Assembly: GCA_015179025.1 (NCBI GenBank)
Contig: WHUX01000155.1
Coordinates: 62,001-126,000 of the forward strand
Reading direction: 5' to 3'
Source: Terfezia claveryi
Lineage: Eukaryota > Ascomycota > Pezizomycetes > Pezizales > Pezizaceae
Length of the DNA: 64,000 nucleotides
Position 1 is the stretch's first letter; the number at the start of each line of letters is the position of its first letter. The notes beneath the pieces were generated by a model, which did no database searches, was not told where the DNA came from, and was given only the letters and a program-made list of their open reading frames with translations. Of the stretch, positions 36,001 to 47,882 are shown one piece after another. The translations under genes and the position numbers were made by a program.

Positions 36001-39000
36001 AAATAAAGAAACGTTTAGCTATCAGCAAAACGCTCCTCCTCCCCGCCACCGACTGCTCCTCCAGCCCACGATCCTCAATGCAACAGACAGATTCTGGAAG
36101 CCCACATTCCATTCATACTTTACGTCGTTGCGCTTGCCCCATGTGCACATTTAATTTTCCTGATGTTTACTTTTCGTTTAGCAGATTTGCAATCGCTCCA
36201 GACATAAATCCGGTGGAACAGAATTCCCTTGGACACTCGGCTTGACTAACCAGAATCCCACGGAATTTGGGGCTTTATTCCCTACCTCAAATGGTATGAA
36301 CGGTATGACATACTGCTAGGGTGACCTGAGACCCACATTTTCATTTTCATTGCGAGTTAGATATCCCACAAATGTTCTTATCGGATGTATATCGTCCTAT
36401 TTTCGGCTGCGCAATGTAACGATTATTCGAGACGCTTCTGCTGCTTCAATCCCTTGCATACAGGCTTGGCTTCGTCGATATTTGCACCTTTTTCCTATTC
36501 ACAGCAGGGCGAGTTCTTTAAGCTAGGATACCGGAGGGTTATAGGTAAGAGTGGTTCCATCAAGCTGTTATCCAGGAAACCTGTGACAGGCGGCGCAACC
36601 CCCGCTAAATGGGGATAATGATGACACTGGTTACCAGTACTGCTCGAGACTAGACCTGCATAATATACGGGGATCAAATTGTGAAGATTGTTCAATACCG
36701 GTTGGGGTACTGCATCCCAACCACTAGATCAGCAAGTAAATGAGGACAAAAATCTTGGTAAAGGAACGGCAGGCCGCTGCAAGTACCAAATCAAGAGAGG
36801 TGAGTAGCACGATCCACGGACAGGGCTAAGACGTGGTGATGTATCTGTCTATGAGGCGACTGGTTAGTGGTCTGGGGATTGCGGGGGAGATGTGGAAGTA
36901 TACAAGACCGTCTAGATCACTAAGTCAGCACAGCGTCATTTGACGGAGCTGAAAACCATAGGTCAATGAACCAGACTAAGGTCAATGAGCAACCACGGCC
37001 TTCCACTCTGGAGCTTGATCCTGAAGTTGATAGTTACACGGTAGATGCTGCCTGGCCAGCACCGTTCGAAATCGGGCTGAGCAGTCTGATGGCTTCTCAA
37101 CCTTCCCGAATATGACTAGATAGCATCTTGTTTACCGTGAATTTGTGGTTTGTTAGTAGGACGATGCAATGCTCAAAAGCTACATCACACGCGAAGGCAA
37201 TATACTTGTTGTGTTTTGCTTTCTTTTGTTAATTATTTATATTGAAGAGGGGAATAATTTTCATTGTTTCCTAACTTTAGTCCCGCACACGGGTTCCGCC
37301 TCGGTTCGGGCTCGGTATGGATCGCTCCGTAAGGGTTTGGGTACATGCACATGCATGCAGGTAGGTTCATGTATGCACTCCACATCTTCTGGCTTTTGCC
37401 CTGCTTCTGAAGAGAAAAAGCAATCATACGCTGTACGGATGGCTGAGAAAAGGAAAGGGGGAGGTTATTGCTTAAAGAAATATTGATGTAGGACGGGCCG
37501 AGTTTGGCTCATCTTGCCGGACAAGGAATTAAATTTCATGGGGTATGTATTCGGGGAGCTCTGGGAGCTCTGGAGGAGGTGAACGGCTGGGAGGAGAACG
37601 CCGTACTGAGCGCGGAGATTTCAACCAGATACGCAACACAACTAGGGGAAAGTTGCTTCTTTCTGTAGCGCCTGTATTGCTTTTGGGATGGCAGAGCAAC
37701 TCTGTTTGAGGGCCATGACAGTCGGTTATGAAATTTCGAATTGGCCTCTGCACGTCCCAAGAAAGAAATCCGAACGTCTTCACATTTTGCGACATTTTAT
37801 AATACCAAGACGTCATATGTTCGTCTTTGCTGTGTTTACCCTCAAACCACTGCAACATTGCATACTGTACAAGGACCGCACTGTAATGACGGCTCACTGA
37901 AACATGGTATGTTTCTTTTCAAGTAGTTTGTTTTTTGTATTCCCAGGTGGTAATTCTGCCCCATACCTGATCTAGGTAGGCTCTGCATCTTTTCGGCAGA
38001 ATATAAGTAGGGCTATGTAATAGCAAGACTTACAATGCTCATGTTACCCTGAAGAATCCTACGGTAGTAGGAAGTACCAAACCGGCGGGTTCATTCAGAG
38101 ATCAGCACATAGCCGTTCCTGAGACTATTCAGAGATCGCATCAACAATCAAACCGGCCCCTGAGCCCTAGATGTTGGAGGCATTTGCTTTTTAGCAAAGC
38201 AAGCACGCCCATGGAACAAAAGTATCAAGAGGAACAAGGAGTCCAGAAGTACTTGTGACTGCGTCAGTGTTTCCCTCACTTGACTTCCTTAGTGTTGATC
38301 ATGTTTCTAGTTTCTTTCTTTTTGCAATTTATACCCATGCTCTCATGATCAACAAGCATGCTGCTTTTCGCAAAACAAGCGTGAGACTGCAACGGTCCAC
38401 CCAGGTGATACCCATAGTCCATTACCCCGTTTGTTCATGCTCCAACCACCTCGTGAATCCACTTCGAGTATGGCTGTGACTTGTTTGGCAGATTTCTTTA
38501 CCATCCATGAAGGTCTAGGGATCAGTCCCTCAGAAGATCCATGAGAAATAACCTGCAAGCAGGCTAGGAAATGCCTCCATTCCAATCCAACTGCCTAGAA
38601 ATGCAGGGTCATGGTCGTGAGGATGGTGGAAGGCAGGGAGAACCCTAGTTCGGCGAGCAGGGTCGATAGAAAACTCACCAGACCAGATTTATGACAAATT
38701 TTTATTTAGACTTGCTGTGAAGCTTTTATGCTAAGCCTTTGAAGGAGGGAGTTCTAAATAAAAGCACCGGACTTTGAATATCATTCAGATTGCCTCAAGG
38801 AAAATACCCTCCTGTGGAGCCTCTGGAGGGGGCTTGTGCCAACCAGGGCTGGCCGTGTCTCAAAAAGGTTACTAGACATGCCCTTATCGATAACAATCAA
38901 CCCCCCGGACACCGCTTACATACAAGAAACAGTTGTGTGATACATCGCATTATTCCGGTTATAAAAAGCATTACAATATGATGTTACACTACCTCTGGAC

Positions 39001-40985
39001 TCTCATCTTGCGCGTGCAGAACTCACCACACACGTACCTACCATCCAATGTTCAGAATTCACGTATCCCGTTCTCCTCCGCGAGGGGTACGCATGGCAAT
39101 CCGACTTGTTCCGAAAACGCTGTTTATTTATATTACATATTTGCAGACTGCAATATTATTCACCTACTTTTATTTTTTTCTTTTCAGATTCTCACCAAAA
39201 CCTAGTAACTATCCTGAATGGGACTTACCACCCGATGGGGGTGTCACGCGGTCATATTAGCCTGCAGGCCCAGAAGTGAGTAAAGCAAAGCATGATGACC
39301 TGCGCATGCGGGGCGAAATGCTGGAGAGTTTGTAGGGTCCTGTCTTGCAGCTGTGTGGAAACTCTCTGTTATTCTGACTCTAAGAGGCTTCTGACTGACA
39401 GACGACTCTGATGATGTCTCTGAATACCTTACAATATACTCATGGACTCAGGCCCCCGGTACTTGTGGCGCAAGAAGGTGGGTGGGTGGAGAGGTGGGGG
39501 GGATGAGAGATTCGCTGTTGATGTTTTGCAGCTGTTTGTGCAAACCAGATAGGTCCAAGGGTTCAAGACATGACATAAGAAGAGATATGCAAATACAGGG
39601 CTGATGATCATTGTTACCGGACTTTATCTCAATCAACCGTAAGTCCTCACCCGAATCCCCCGAGTGCGACAATTACCCACAAGGAAAGTCAAATTTATAT
39701 CCGTGGGCTTGGATTAGTGGCTGAGGTACCTACGCAGGGAACCAGAGCTGAGGGTCAGGTATGGATATCTGAATCAAGCACGAGGGCTTCCATAGTCTTC
39801 AGTACAAGGCCTTGCCCTCAGATTCCTATTGAAAAAGCAAATCAAGTATGAATGGTTTGCATTACTTTTTTTCGGTAGCGAGGTTTGATAGCCTTATTGG
39901 CCAAGCTAGAAACCCGATTTCTGAATGTCGTGCACGAGGCGGTACTGAATGACATGCTTGGGCTCGTGGGGTGTTCATGGGCAAGGCACCTATCAGCAGG
40001 TTTCAGCTCTGGGTCGATGATGAGTATGGTCAGGTAGGAGATAGCCTATACCTACCTATAGGGGGAAGGATCTCCTGCACTTTTCGAAAATCTATTGTTT
40101 TTACAATAATTATTTTTACAGGAACAGAACTCCATCTTACAATAACAAACGCGGTTTTGTTCCCCACTTTGTCCCATTTCCCCATTTTCATCTCTAAATT
40201 TCATACTCCACAGAGTTGCAAATCTTCGAAAGTGTCAAGACTACTCTAGCTGTGTCCCAGATTCTACGCAGATCCGACCACGACCTTGAATCATCACAGG
40301 GAATCACCAATCTATATCTATCTATACTCTGGGAATTTTCCGCGTTGCTTGAGGAGTCTAGCTCATAAAATGAATGATTCTCATCGATCGGCTGATGCGA
40401 GAGAATGCAGAGCCATGAAAGAGGGAGATTTATCCTTAGGTGATATTGCAATAACATTCTTACTCGGGGATCACGACCTTATTTGTTCCCGAGGCCCCAC
40501 CATGATCTCTACCAGAGTATGTTCGCTCCGGGTGGGCCCAAGGAAGAAACACTGGTCAGAGTCGTTCTAGACAAGATATAGCCAATACGGTACATCTATA
40601 TAATTAAAGAAGTAGAATTCTGCGGGATAAACTCTGCCGATCTAAGGATGCCAGGCCAATTTCAAGAAGTTAGATAGATCATTTGGCACCAGCGTTTTAA
40701 GGTTGTGCCCGTTATTGGGTTGGGACTTTGGGCTTGTGGCATATATATATATGTATATAGATTAATGTATGGGACGGGGTTTCTACCTCTAGGTCATGCT
40801 TAAATGATTTAGCATAGAAATCAGGAACCAGACAAGACATCATGAGGGATTCGTCGCTCGGCTGTTCCTTTCTCTGTAGAATGAGATTATATTCATATAA
40901 AATGACGGTATTCACCTCCAAAAAACAAATAAGAGAATATGAGGTGTTGCACTGATTCATAAGGAGACTCCTAAAAATACGCATG
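33001..40985. other. Gene-poor region
   Basis: About 8 kb without a recognisable gene on either strand; open frames are short and lack domains or plausible splice partners. Noted structure: CTCAG repeats near 34326, a hairpin GGTTGGG/CCCAACC at about 36702-36724, and a TTACCCTGA 9-mer at 38044-38052. It may be old, diverged repeat DNA, but I could not identify any family. Confidence 0.45.
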
Positions 40986-43900
40986 TTACCCTGAACTCAC
41001 ACTAACGAATTCACCTCAAGTAAAGAGCAAACTATGCGTAGATTGGGGAAATGACTTCTACAGAAGACATGTAATGTTAATTTCTGATACTTGGAGTATG
41101 ATGAGTATCCCTACACGCATGTTTGGATATGTAGGGTAAAAGTATATCGGTCCCCGACTCAGCCTACAGTTAAGATACTATCAAGATATTATAGCTGGTC
41201 ACACAGTAGACATCAGGCAGGTGATGTTATCAATAACAGCGCAGGAGATTTTTGAGGGTAGTGTAGATTGATATATATGTTCTGGGCCGCTCGCAGGCAT
41301 CGGCCGCCCGCGGGCGGCATACCCACTGTGCCGATTTAAATAATAATTACTCAATTCGGTGTATTGATAAAGTACTGATTTACTAGAAAAAAAAAGAATT
41401 GATAATTTCCCAGCGACTGCAAAAGATTCATTGATTTCCCAGTCGATTAGACCCCCCTCTAATATTCCAATCTGGTTCAGCTAGAGCAATATAGTCATGA
41501 TCTGTTGATACTTTCGTATGTTAATAGATTAAGCATTTCAGATTATTCCTAAAGTATCGGCGACAACAATTAGAGTAGAAGTTTTCGCAACACCGGTAGT
41601 TATAGATGCCTGGTGAACTGTGGTTTACCGAGCAGTTAGAGTATCTAAAATATCAAACTCTAAGCCTGTAAGGTCAGCAGTTGGGTAAAGGTTATCGGGT
41701 TTAGCAATATCAAACTGCAAAAGTAAGAGGTTTGTTGTAGCATTGTGCCATTTGATCTCCCACAACGCTGTAAAATAACCATCTACTTGTTGAATAATTC
41801 TAGGTAGAACCTGCTTCATTTTGGTTTAAAATGAAGAACTTGGAGTAGCTTAGCAATCTGCATATAAAACAGTACCTGTTATTAAGAAAGTACCACTTTT
41901 GCACCTGACTTGGATTTTATAAGTGAGGAATAGCCTGGATTTTTCTAGTATAAAAATCAATCTTGCAACAAGATGTAGACAAAAGTATTATAATTATGAT
42001 TGCTCCAAATTTCACTGAATTCCACATAGCATATGAATATTCAGCATAAGATGGTCGATATAGCCCCAGCAATAAGGCCTCGTCAATAAGAACCCCCGCG
42101 GATAGGAAACTAATTTCCAAATACCCATTGGATAGGGTTGCAGATTTTTAGGGCAGCAGTAAACTCAGTATCCTCTTCCCTATTCTTCATCATCAGAGAT
42201 GCAGTGATGAGTTGTTAACATCGCCAGCATGTACTTCACCATCTGAAGGGCTTGAGGTAATTTTTCCGGAATTCTCCCTTGTTCAATGTCTGCCGTCTCC
42301 CACTAATCAACAGGAAGGGTATATGATGTGGATAGGGCAGTCAAAATAACTTCTTAGGGTGTTTTTTGAGTTCGCAGAATGTTTTGTTCGATTGAGATTT
42401 ACCAAATTGAGGAATTATATTAATTGCCCGCGGCCCAGAACATATATAACTTGACTTATGCGCAGTTCCTTATTGACAGCCTAAAAACAAAACAAAACAA
42501 AATAAAATACAGCAAGGCAGCCACCTCTACTACCCAAAGGAGATGGCCATACGGTGCAAGCCTTCTATTTTTTTTACACCACAGCGCATTTCTGTGCTGC
42601 CACTAGCTGAGGGTGGAATAATCCTTTGGATTATTCCCGGCTTTTAAACACAGAGACCTTCAGGTTGTTATATCACTTCTTCAGCCACATTAGTTTCCCA
42701 GTGGATAAAGGGCAGGGAGAGGGGATTATTGGTAGTTTTGCTTGTACTGTAGTATGTTATCTCCACCTAACTCCTGCTTATAGCTACTTGAGTATTCAAT
42801 CCAATTCTCTACATGTCTGATACATGTAGAACCTCAAGACGACCTGGATGAGGAAGCATATTACTATAGCACGTCGTAGTAAAAAGGTCGGCTAACTGTC
42901 CCTACTCCAGCCAGCCACCCAGTGGACATTTTGCGCTTGCAGTGAGCATGGGCATGTTGTAAAGAATTGGGCCGGTTATGCTAATCAAACTCTCTTACTT
43001 GTGATGGCCAATACTTACTCGTATGTAGTGAATTGGTATGTGAGGACTAAGTATCTAAGTATTTTGCTGGAAATTATTTATCAAAGGATAGCATGTGTCA
43101 AGTTCAGGGTAAATAGCTTATACTGTATCACGTGATATTTACAGATTATTATCAAATTCTTCCAGTTGTTTTTTCTAGACCAGTGCAGTTCTAATTGGTC
43201 TGGCAATTTACTGTACCAGTACTAGTGCATGTCTGTATGGTTATAGAGCTAAACCTGGAAGGACCTGATTAAATACGACCTTATGAAACGTGGCGAGAGA
43301 ATTAGAAATTTACTCTGAAACTCCACGTAAAAACCTGAATATATGATCAATTTTTTTTTATTGTCGTGTTAGAGAACAGATATATTACAGGAGCGAGAGA
43401 TCTCGTCTGGTGCAAAGGGGAGGGGGTTTCATTGCAGTAAAGGCCTATATAATATTTCCCCATTGTACCGTACCAGTGTCAGTTCAGTGACTGATTGACT
43501 TATCGATGGTGCTGATGCACCTCTAACGATACTCTACATCGTGGTACATACAATCTACATTAACTCTAGTTCGTACTCAAGTATCCTACACTAAGTGTAA
43601 AGCAAGGTAGCTTTACCGAACTCTTGTGTACGTTCCTATCCCCTTCCTCGTTGTTCACTTGGCGTGTACCGGGTAACTTTAGGGAAAAGGCCGAGGAAAG
43701 GCCTGATATCCCATTCTATTCCATCATTTGTACGTCCTACTAGCGATATCACCTTCATAGGTTTTTCCATTCACCTATAATTGAATTCTTCCTGGGGTCA
43801 AATTACAAACATTTCACCCCTTTTCAAAAGACCGCATAGACACCGCAACACCACCAGCCGTCAAAAACCATGACAAGACATTGGGAAAAGATAGACAGCA

Positions 43901-44563
43901 GCAGCAATTCGAAATGCAAGTAGCACCAAACAAAGATTGGAGAAAGGACTATTACGAGAAATAAAGGGCGAGCAACGAAGAAATATGCATATTGAGAAAA
44001 GAAAGTGGCATCTCCCTCTACATGGTGGTACTTGACAAGTGCCGTGCGGAACGGAAGCTTCTAAAGTCAAAGGTATATTATTCCGGCAAGACGGTACATG
44101 ATCTCGGTTTTGTGGGAAGAAAGGAAAGAAAGATTATTTAGAAAGATACAGGCACCATCCCTCAATCCCTATGTCAAAGATAACTGGAGGGAAACATCTA
44201 GAAACGGAACATACAAGCGTGCATCAAGCGCATAGGAGAGGATTAAAGAAGAAAAATGATTAGAGTCGATGATAAGAGTTCGCTGCACATGGCCAAACAA
44301 ACAGACGTAACCGCAGATAACGCTGAATTAGGACTGATGCTACCCGTTTGAGATCGAGCGCCGATTGCATCTGGAAGTTCTTGCCGGTTCGATGAATACC
44401 ATGCGCAGTTCCCACATATACCAGCTTCTGCAACCATTACTTTTCAACCTTAATACGGGATACCAAGGCAACCTCACGCCGGTATAAGAAAAGTCGAAGG
44501 AATGTGAGACCCTAGAAAAGTGGCACAAGAAACAGGCCGGAATAGCCAAAAATTGATTGTCGC
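40986..44563. other. AT-rich gene-poor region, possible decayed element
   Basis: No intact gene. The 9-mer TTACCCTGA occurs at 40986-40994 and inverted at 43104-43112. A 16-bp GC-only palindrome lies at 41303-41318. On the minus strand, 42350-41600 has several consecutive open stretches broken by stops (for example 42120-41917 and 41819-41625), the look of a worn-out coding sequence, but no domain is recognisable. The right end (about 43800-44560) is the 3' flank of the G-gamma gene. Confidence 0.4.
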
Positions 44564-44976
44564 TTAGGAAATCACGCAGCAGCACCATCCATTCTTCTGT
44601 TGTGGGGCATACGGATCATCCCTCTTGTCGACCTATTATACAATGAGTATGGATATCCAGTCAAAACTCGCAGAGTATACACACCTGCCCCCATGTTGAT
44701 GGTACCATGAAGTCCTTTGTGGTTTTCGTATAGTTGATCATTCTATATCGCGGGCAGTGTCAGCCTCAGCTAACAAACGTAACACACGATGTAAGGGAGA
44801 GTGTTGCATGGGATATATTGAAGGTGGACCTACGATTGACACGCTTCCGACACTTTGACACGGGGTCTGTCCAGATCTTCTCGTAAGCGAATATTGAGTT
44901 CCGTTAGCCTTCGCAACTTAAGCTCGGCCATCGTCTGCTTCTTCTCTCTTACGGCACCCGCAGAGTGTAGTGCCAT
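44564..44976 (-). CDS. STE18: Heterotrimeric G-protein gamma subunit
   Basis: Three exons: 44976-44834, 44742-44685, 44632-44564; 89 residues, the usual size of fungal G-gamma. It partners G-beta at the plasma membrane in pheromone and nutrient signalling. The helix [20 protein letters not shown] is followed by [14 protein letters not shown]. Exon 2 supplies [19 protein letters not shown] and exon 3 [22 protein letters not shown], ending in a CaaX box (Cys86-Val-Ile-Ser, prenylation site) preceded by two further Cys residues that could be palmitoylated. All junctions are GT-AG and in phase. No single exon is long enough to stand out, and the gene sits alone in a gene-poor region. Confidence 0.95.
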
Positions 44977-45699
44977 CCTGTCGCGTGAACCTCGTGAGGA
45001 ATCCGTGGTGTATTAAATTAAAATGAACCTTCGGTGAATAGTATTCCAGCGATCTGAAAGCTACTGAATTCGGGTTTTTTCCGATCTACTGCGAAAGGTA
45101 GGATCTAATCGATTTTATTTGCGTGTCGCAGTGATGAGGCCGTGCTGAGACTGTGATATATAGAAAGAGGTGTCTTCGATTTAGAATAACGAGTGACAGC
45201 CGGTCAGTCGATGCAGGGCAGGATATTGGGGGAATTTGACGAAACAAGCAAAGAAAGATCGAGGATGGTTCCAGATAGCCGGATATCGCTCTCAAATACT
45301 CTTCTCCTGCGTTGAAGGTTGGAGATAGATTGTCGCGGGAGGCGGGAGAATGAGTGAAAACGACAGAACACAACGAGAGGAAGGCTGGGGTAGAAGGAAG
45401 ATCAATGAGGGGGGGGAGCGTAATAATGTGTGGTATTGGAGGGAAAGGGGGACAAGCTGTTTCGCAATGGAACGAAATGGATGACTACAGGGGCCTTTAG
45501 TGCGAATGTAAGAGATGTGTTTCCTTCGGATTGCAGAAAGTGCAGAAGGGAAGAGTTGTTCGAGTGAGGAGAGATTGGGACTGAGGAACGTTTGAAATGC
45601 CCTTCGGGTAACACGGACTTACATGAAATGTCCCTCGCTTAATGGAACATGTTTGAGATAACAACAGTACCGGTACTATACCTCTCTCTCATGCCAGGT

Positions 45700-46075
45700 A
45701 TTTGCAGAACCTCTTTTATTATGCACAGTAGCAGACGAGTTCTGCCGGTTCGGCTTCGTCTTCTTCTACCAGCTCGGCTTTGCTTAGGTGAGCCCTCCCG
45801 GCTCTGCCAGCTCTCCTGATATAGGTTTTCCTGGCAGAGGTTCAGTCTTCCAGCAAGGCTCGCTTTTCCCAGCACTCCCAGCGTAGGTTCGCTAATCTAA
45901 CTTTTCTCAAGCATAGAGCATAGGTTGCCCGCTCTCCCAGCATAGGTTCGCTCTTCCAGCATATGTTTGCTCTCCAGCATATGTTTGCTTTCCTAGCACA
46001 GCTCTCCTAGCATAGGTCGCACAGCGTAGGTTCGCTGACCTGGGTTCTTCTAGCCTAGGTTAACTCTCCCAGAAA
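45700..46075 (+). repeat. Degenerate array of ~20-bp units
   Basis: The motif CCCAGCATAGGTTCGCTCT and variants (CCAGCATATGTTTGCTCT, CCTAGCATAGGTCGC) recur at irregular spacing, best preserved at 45930-46040. Confidence 0.75.
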
Positions 46076-46299
46076 TGTTTTGCTATCTCCACTCAAGTTT
46101 ATCCTCAGTTCGCTTGCTTTCTTAAACTCCATATCATTCCTACTCACAAAGTGGATAGCCCATTCAGTTTAGCTTGTGCTTTCAAAACTCACCTTCTTGA
46201 CTCCCCTGCTACCATACGCTTAACTTTTGGCCTTTCGCTTTCCGCTCGAATCTTTGGGCTACAATTGGTATATGGTTTGCTTCTGTTGAAGTAGTCAGA

Positions 46300-46930
46300 G
46301 TGGATTTAATGTCAAGAAGTGAAACTGGCCGGAGGTTCTCCTTTTATGTATGCTGCAATGCTATAAAATAGTATGGCACATAAAGAGTATAAATAAATGT
46401 AACAGTATAGCTAAATAGTGTATGCCATTCTCTTGGGAATGACCACAAGTGCAAGTACAAACTATAGACATACTAGAGATATACCAGTAGAAGAAAATTT
46501 GAACTGTATTTGCCTTAGCATAACATTGATTTATTTCAAGTTGTAGATATGCCTAATAGTTGATATAAATTAGAAGGCCTAATTCAATATCTTAAATCTA
46601 TAATTTATGATATAGTGCCAAATAGTATCTAGTAGTAAGTCTAGAATTGATAGCTCTTAATTATCTCTAAACATTTTAGTTGTCTTAATTTTGGTTAATA
46701 TTTATAGCTAGATAAAATAAAACAATTAATTCTACTAGACAGATGAAAATTCAATATAAAAATTTTTCTATTAATAAGAAAATTGTAGCTTCTCTTAGTA
46801 GTACTTAATATATAGATAAATATAAATATCAAGGCCTATACAGAAATTATTGTAGCTAAAATGTTCTACTAATATGAAGTACTGTAGCTTAAGAATATTC
46901 CACCCCAATATAATCAATAATCCTTTAAGC
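46300..46930. other. Very AT-rich block
   Basis: About 600 bp with low GC and frequent TA dinucleotides, no open frame; contrasts sharply with the neighbouring gene DNA. Confidence 0.6.
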
Positions 46931-47882
46931 AAGAGACATTTCTTATAAGTCCGTGTTACCCAAAGGGCTTTTAAAACATTTTCTCATAATAACCTGACAA
47001 TGAAGCCTGTGTTCCTGTATTGAACGTCTCGGTATGACATCGCGCAGAATTGCATCACTTGCAGCAGTAGGGGAGCAAGCATGAGTGTGACAAAGGGAGG
47101 GCGTAGGTACGGAGTGGGGCTAAGCGAGCAGAGAGGCGGCTCTACCTGGTCTGCAGAGACTGTCCCTTTCTTCGGTCCTAGTAAGGGTATTGGGGAGCCT
47201 GAAGCTGGCGTGAACTGGGGGAGGGGAGGATTGAGGATGGAATTTCGAAATGTCGGCTCTGGTTCGACTTACTCCGTAGATACTCTTCATCTATTCGCCT
47301 TGCCTCTCTTTAGCTACCTATTTGTTCTGCTGTAACAGCGCTTGGCGAAGGCTTGAGCTTAGTCAGGACTGGGTTAATGCCAAGACTTCAATTCATGTAA
47401 AACCCACAAATGTTTGTTCTGATTGCTATGTGGCTATGATCTGGCGAGATATCATAACAAGTTTAGCAGGAGATAGGAGACAAGGAATGGAGGAATGGCA
47501 GGTTTTCTCCACCTGAGGCTCTGTTACTGTATGTTAATGATTGTCTCTGGAGATTTAATATAATATAACGTACACTACGTGACTGCGGAGCATTAATTTT
47601 TGTGTGGAATTCCGCATATGGCCTAAGGCGACCCGGTCTGAATTTTACTAACGTTAGCCCACAACTGACGAAAAGTTACCACCCCTCACCAAGTACAGTA
47701 AATAGGCATCCCTTCATTGTGATCACCACCACCATTTCGACCCCCATCGGCCAAGTGAATAGCCAGCATCACCAAGAAGAGGGCTTGGGCTGTGTCTGTC
47801 TGGCCTTTCTCTGACCATAAGCTTAGGCTGAGGAGACACCTCAAAATCATCACCACAAAGCTCAAGCTTACATTGCCCCACC

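Larger units (their letters stand above)
44977..47882. other. Gene-poor spacer between G-gamma and TIF32
   Basis: 2.9 kb with no recognised gene. It includes the G-gamma promoter, a degenerate short-repeat array (45700-46070), and a very AT-rich block (about 46300-46930) with many TA steps that could be a mutated repeat. The last few hundred bases are the TIF32 promoter. Confidence 0.5.
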
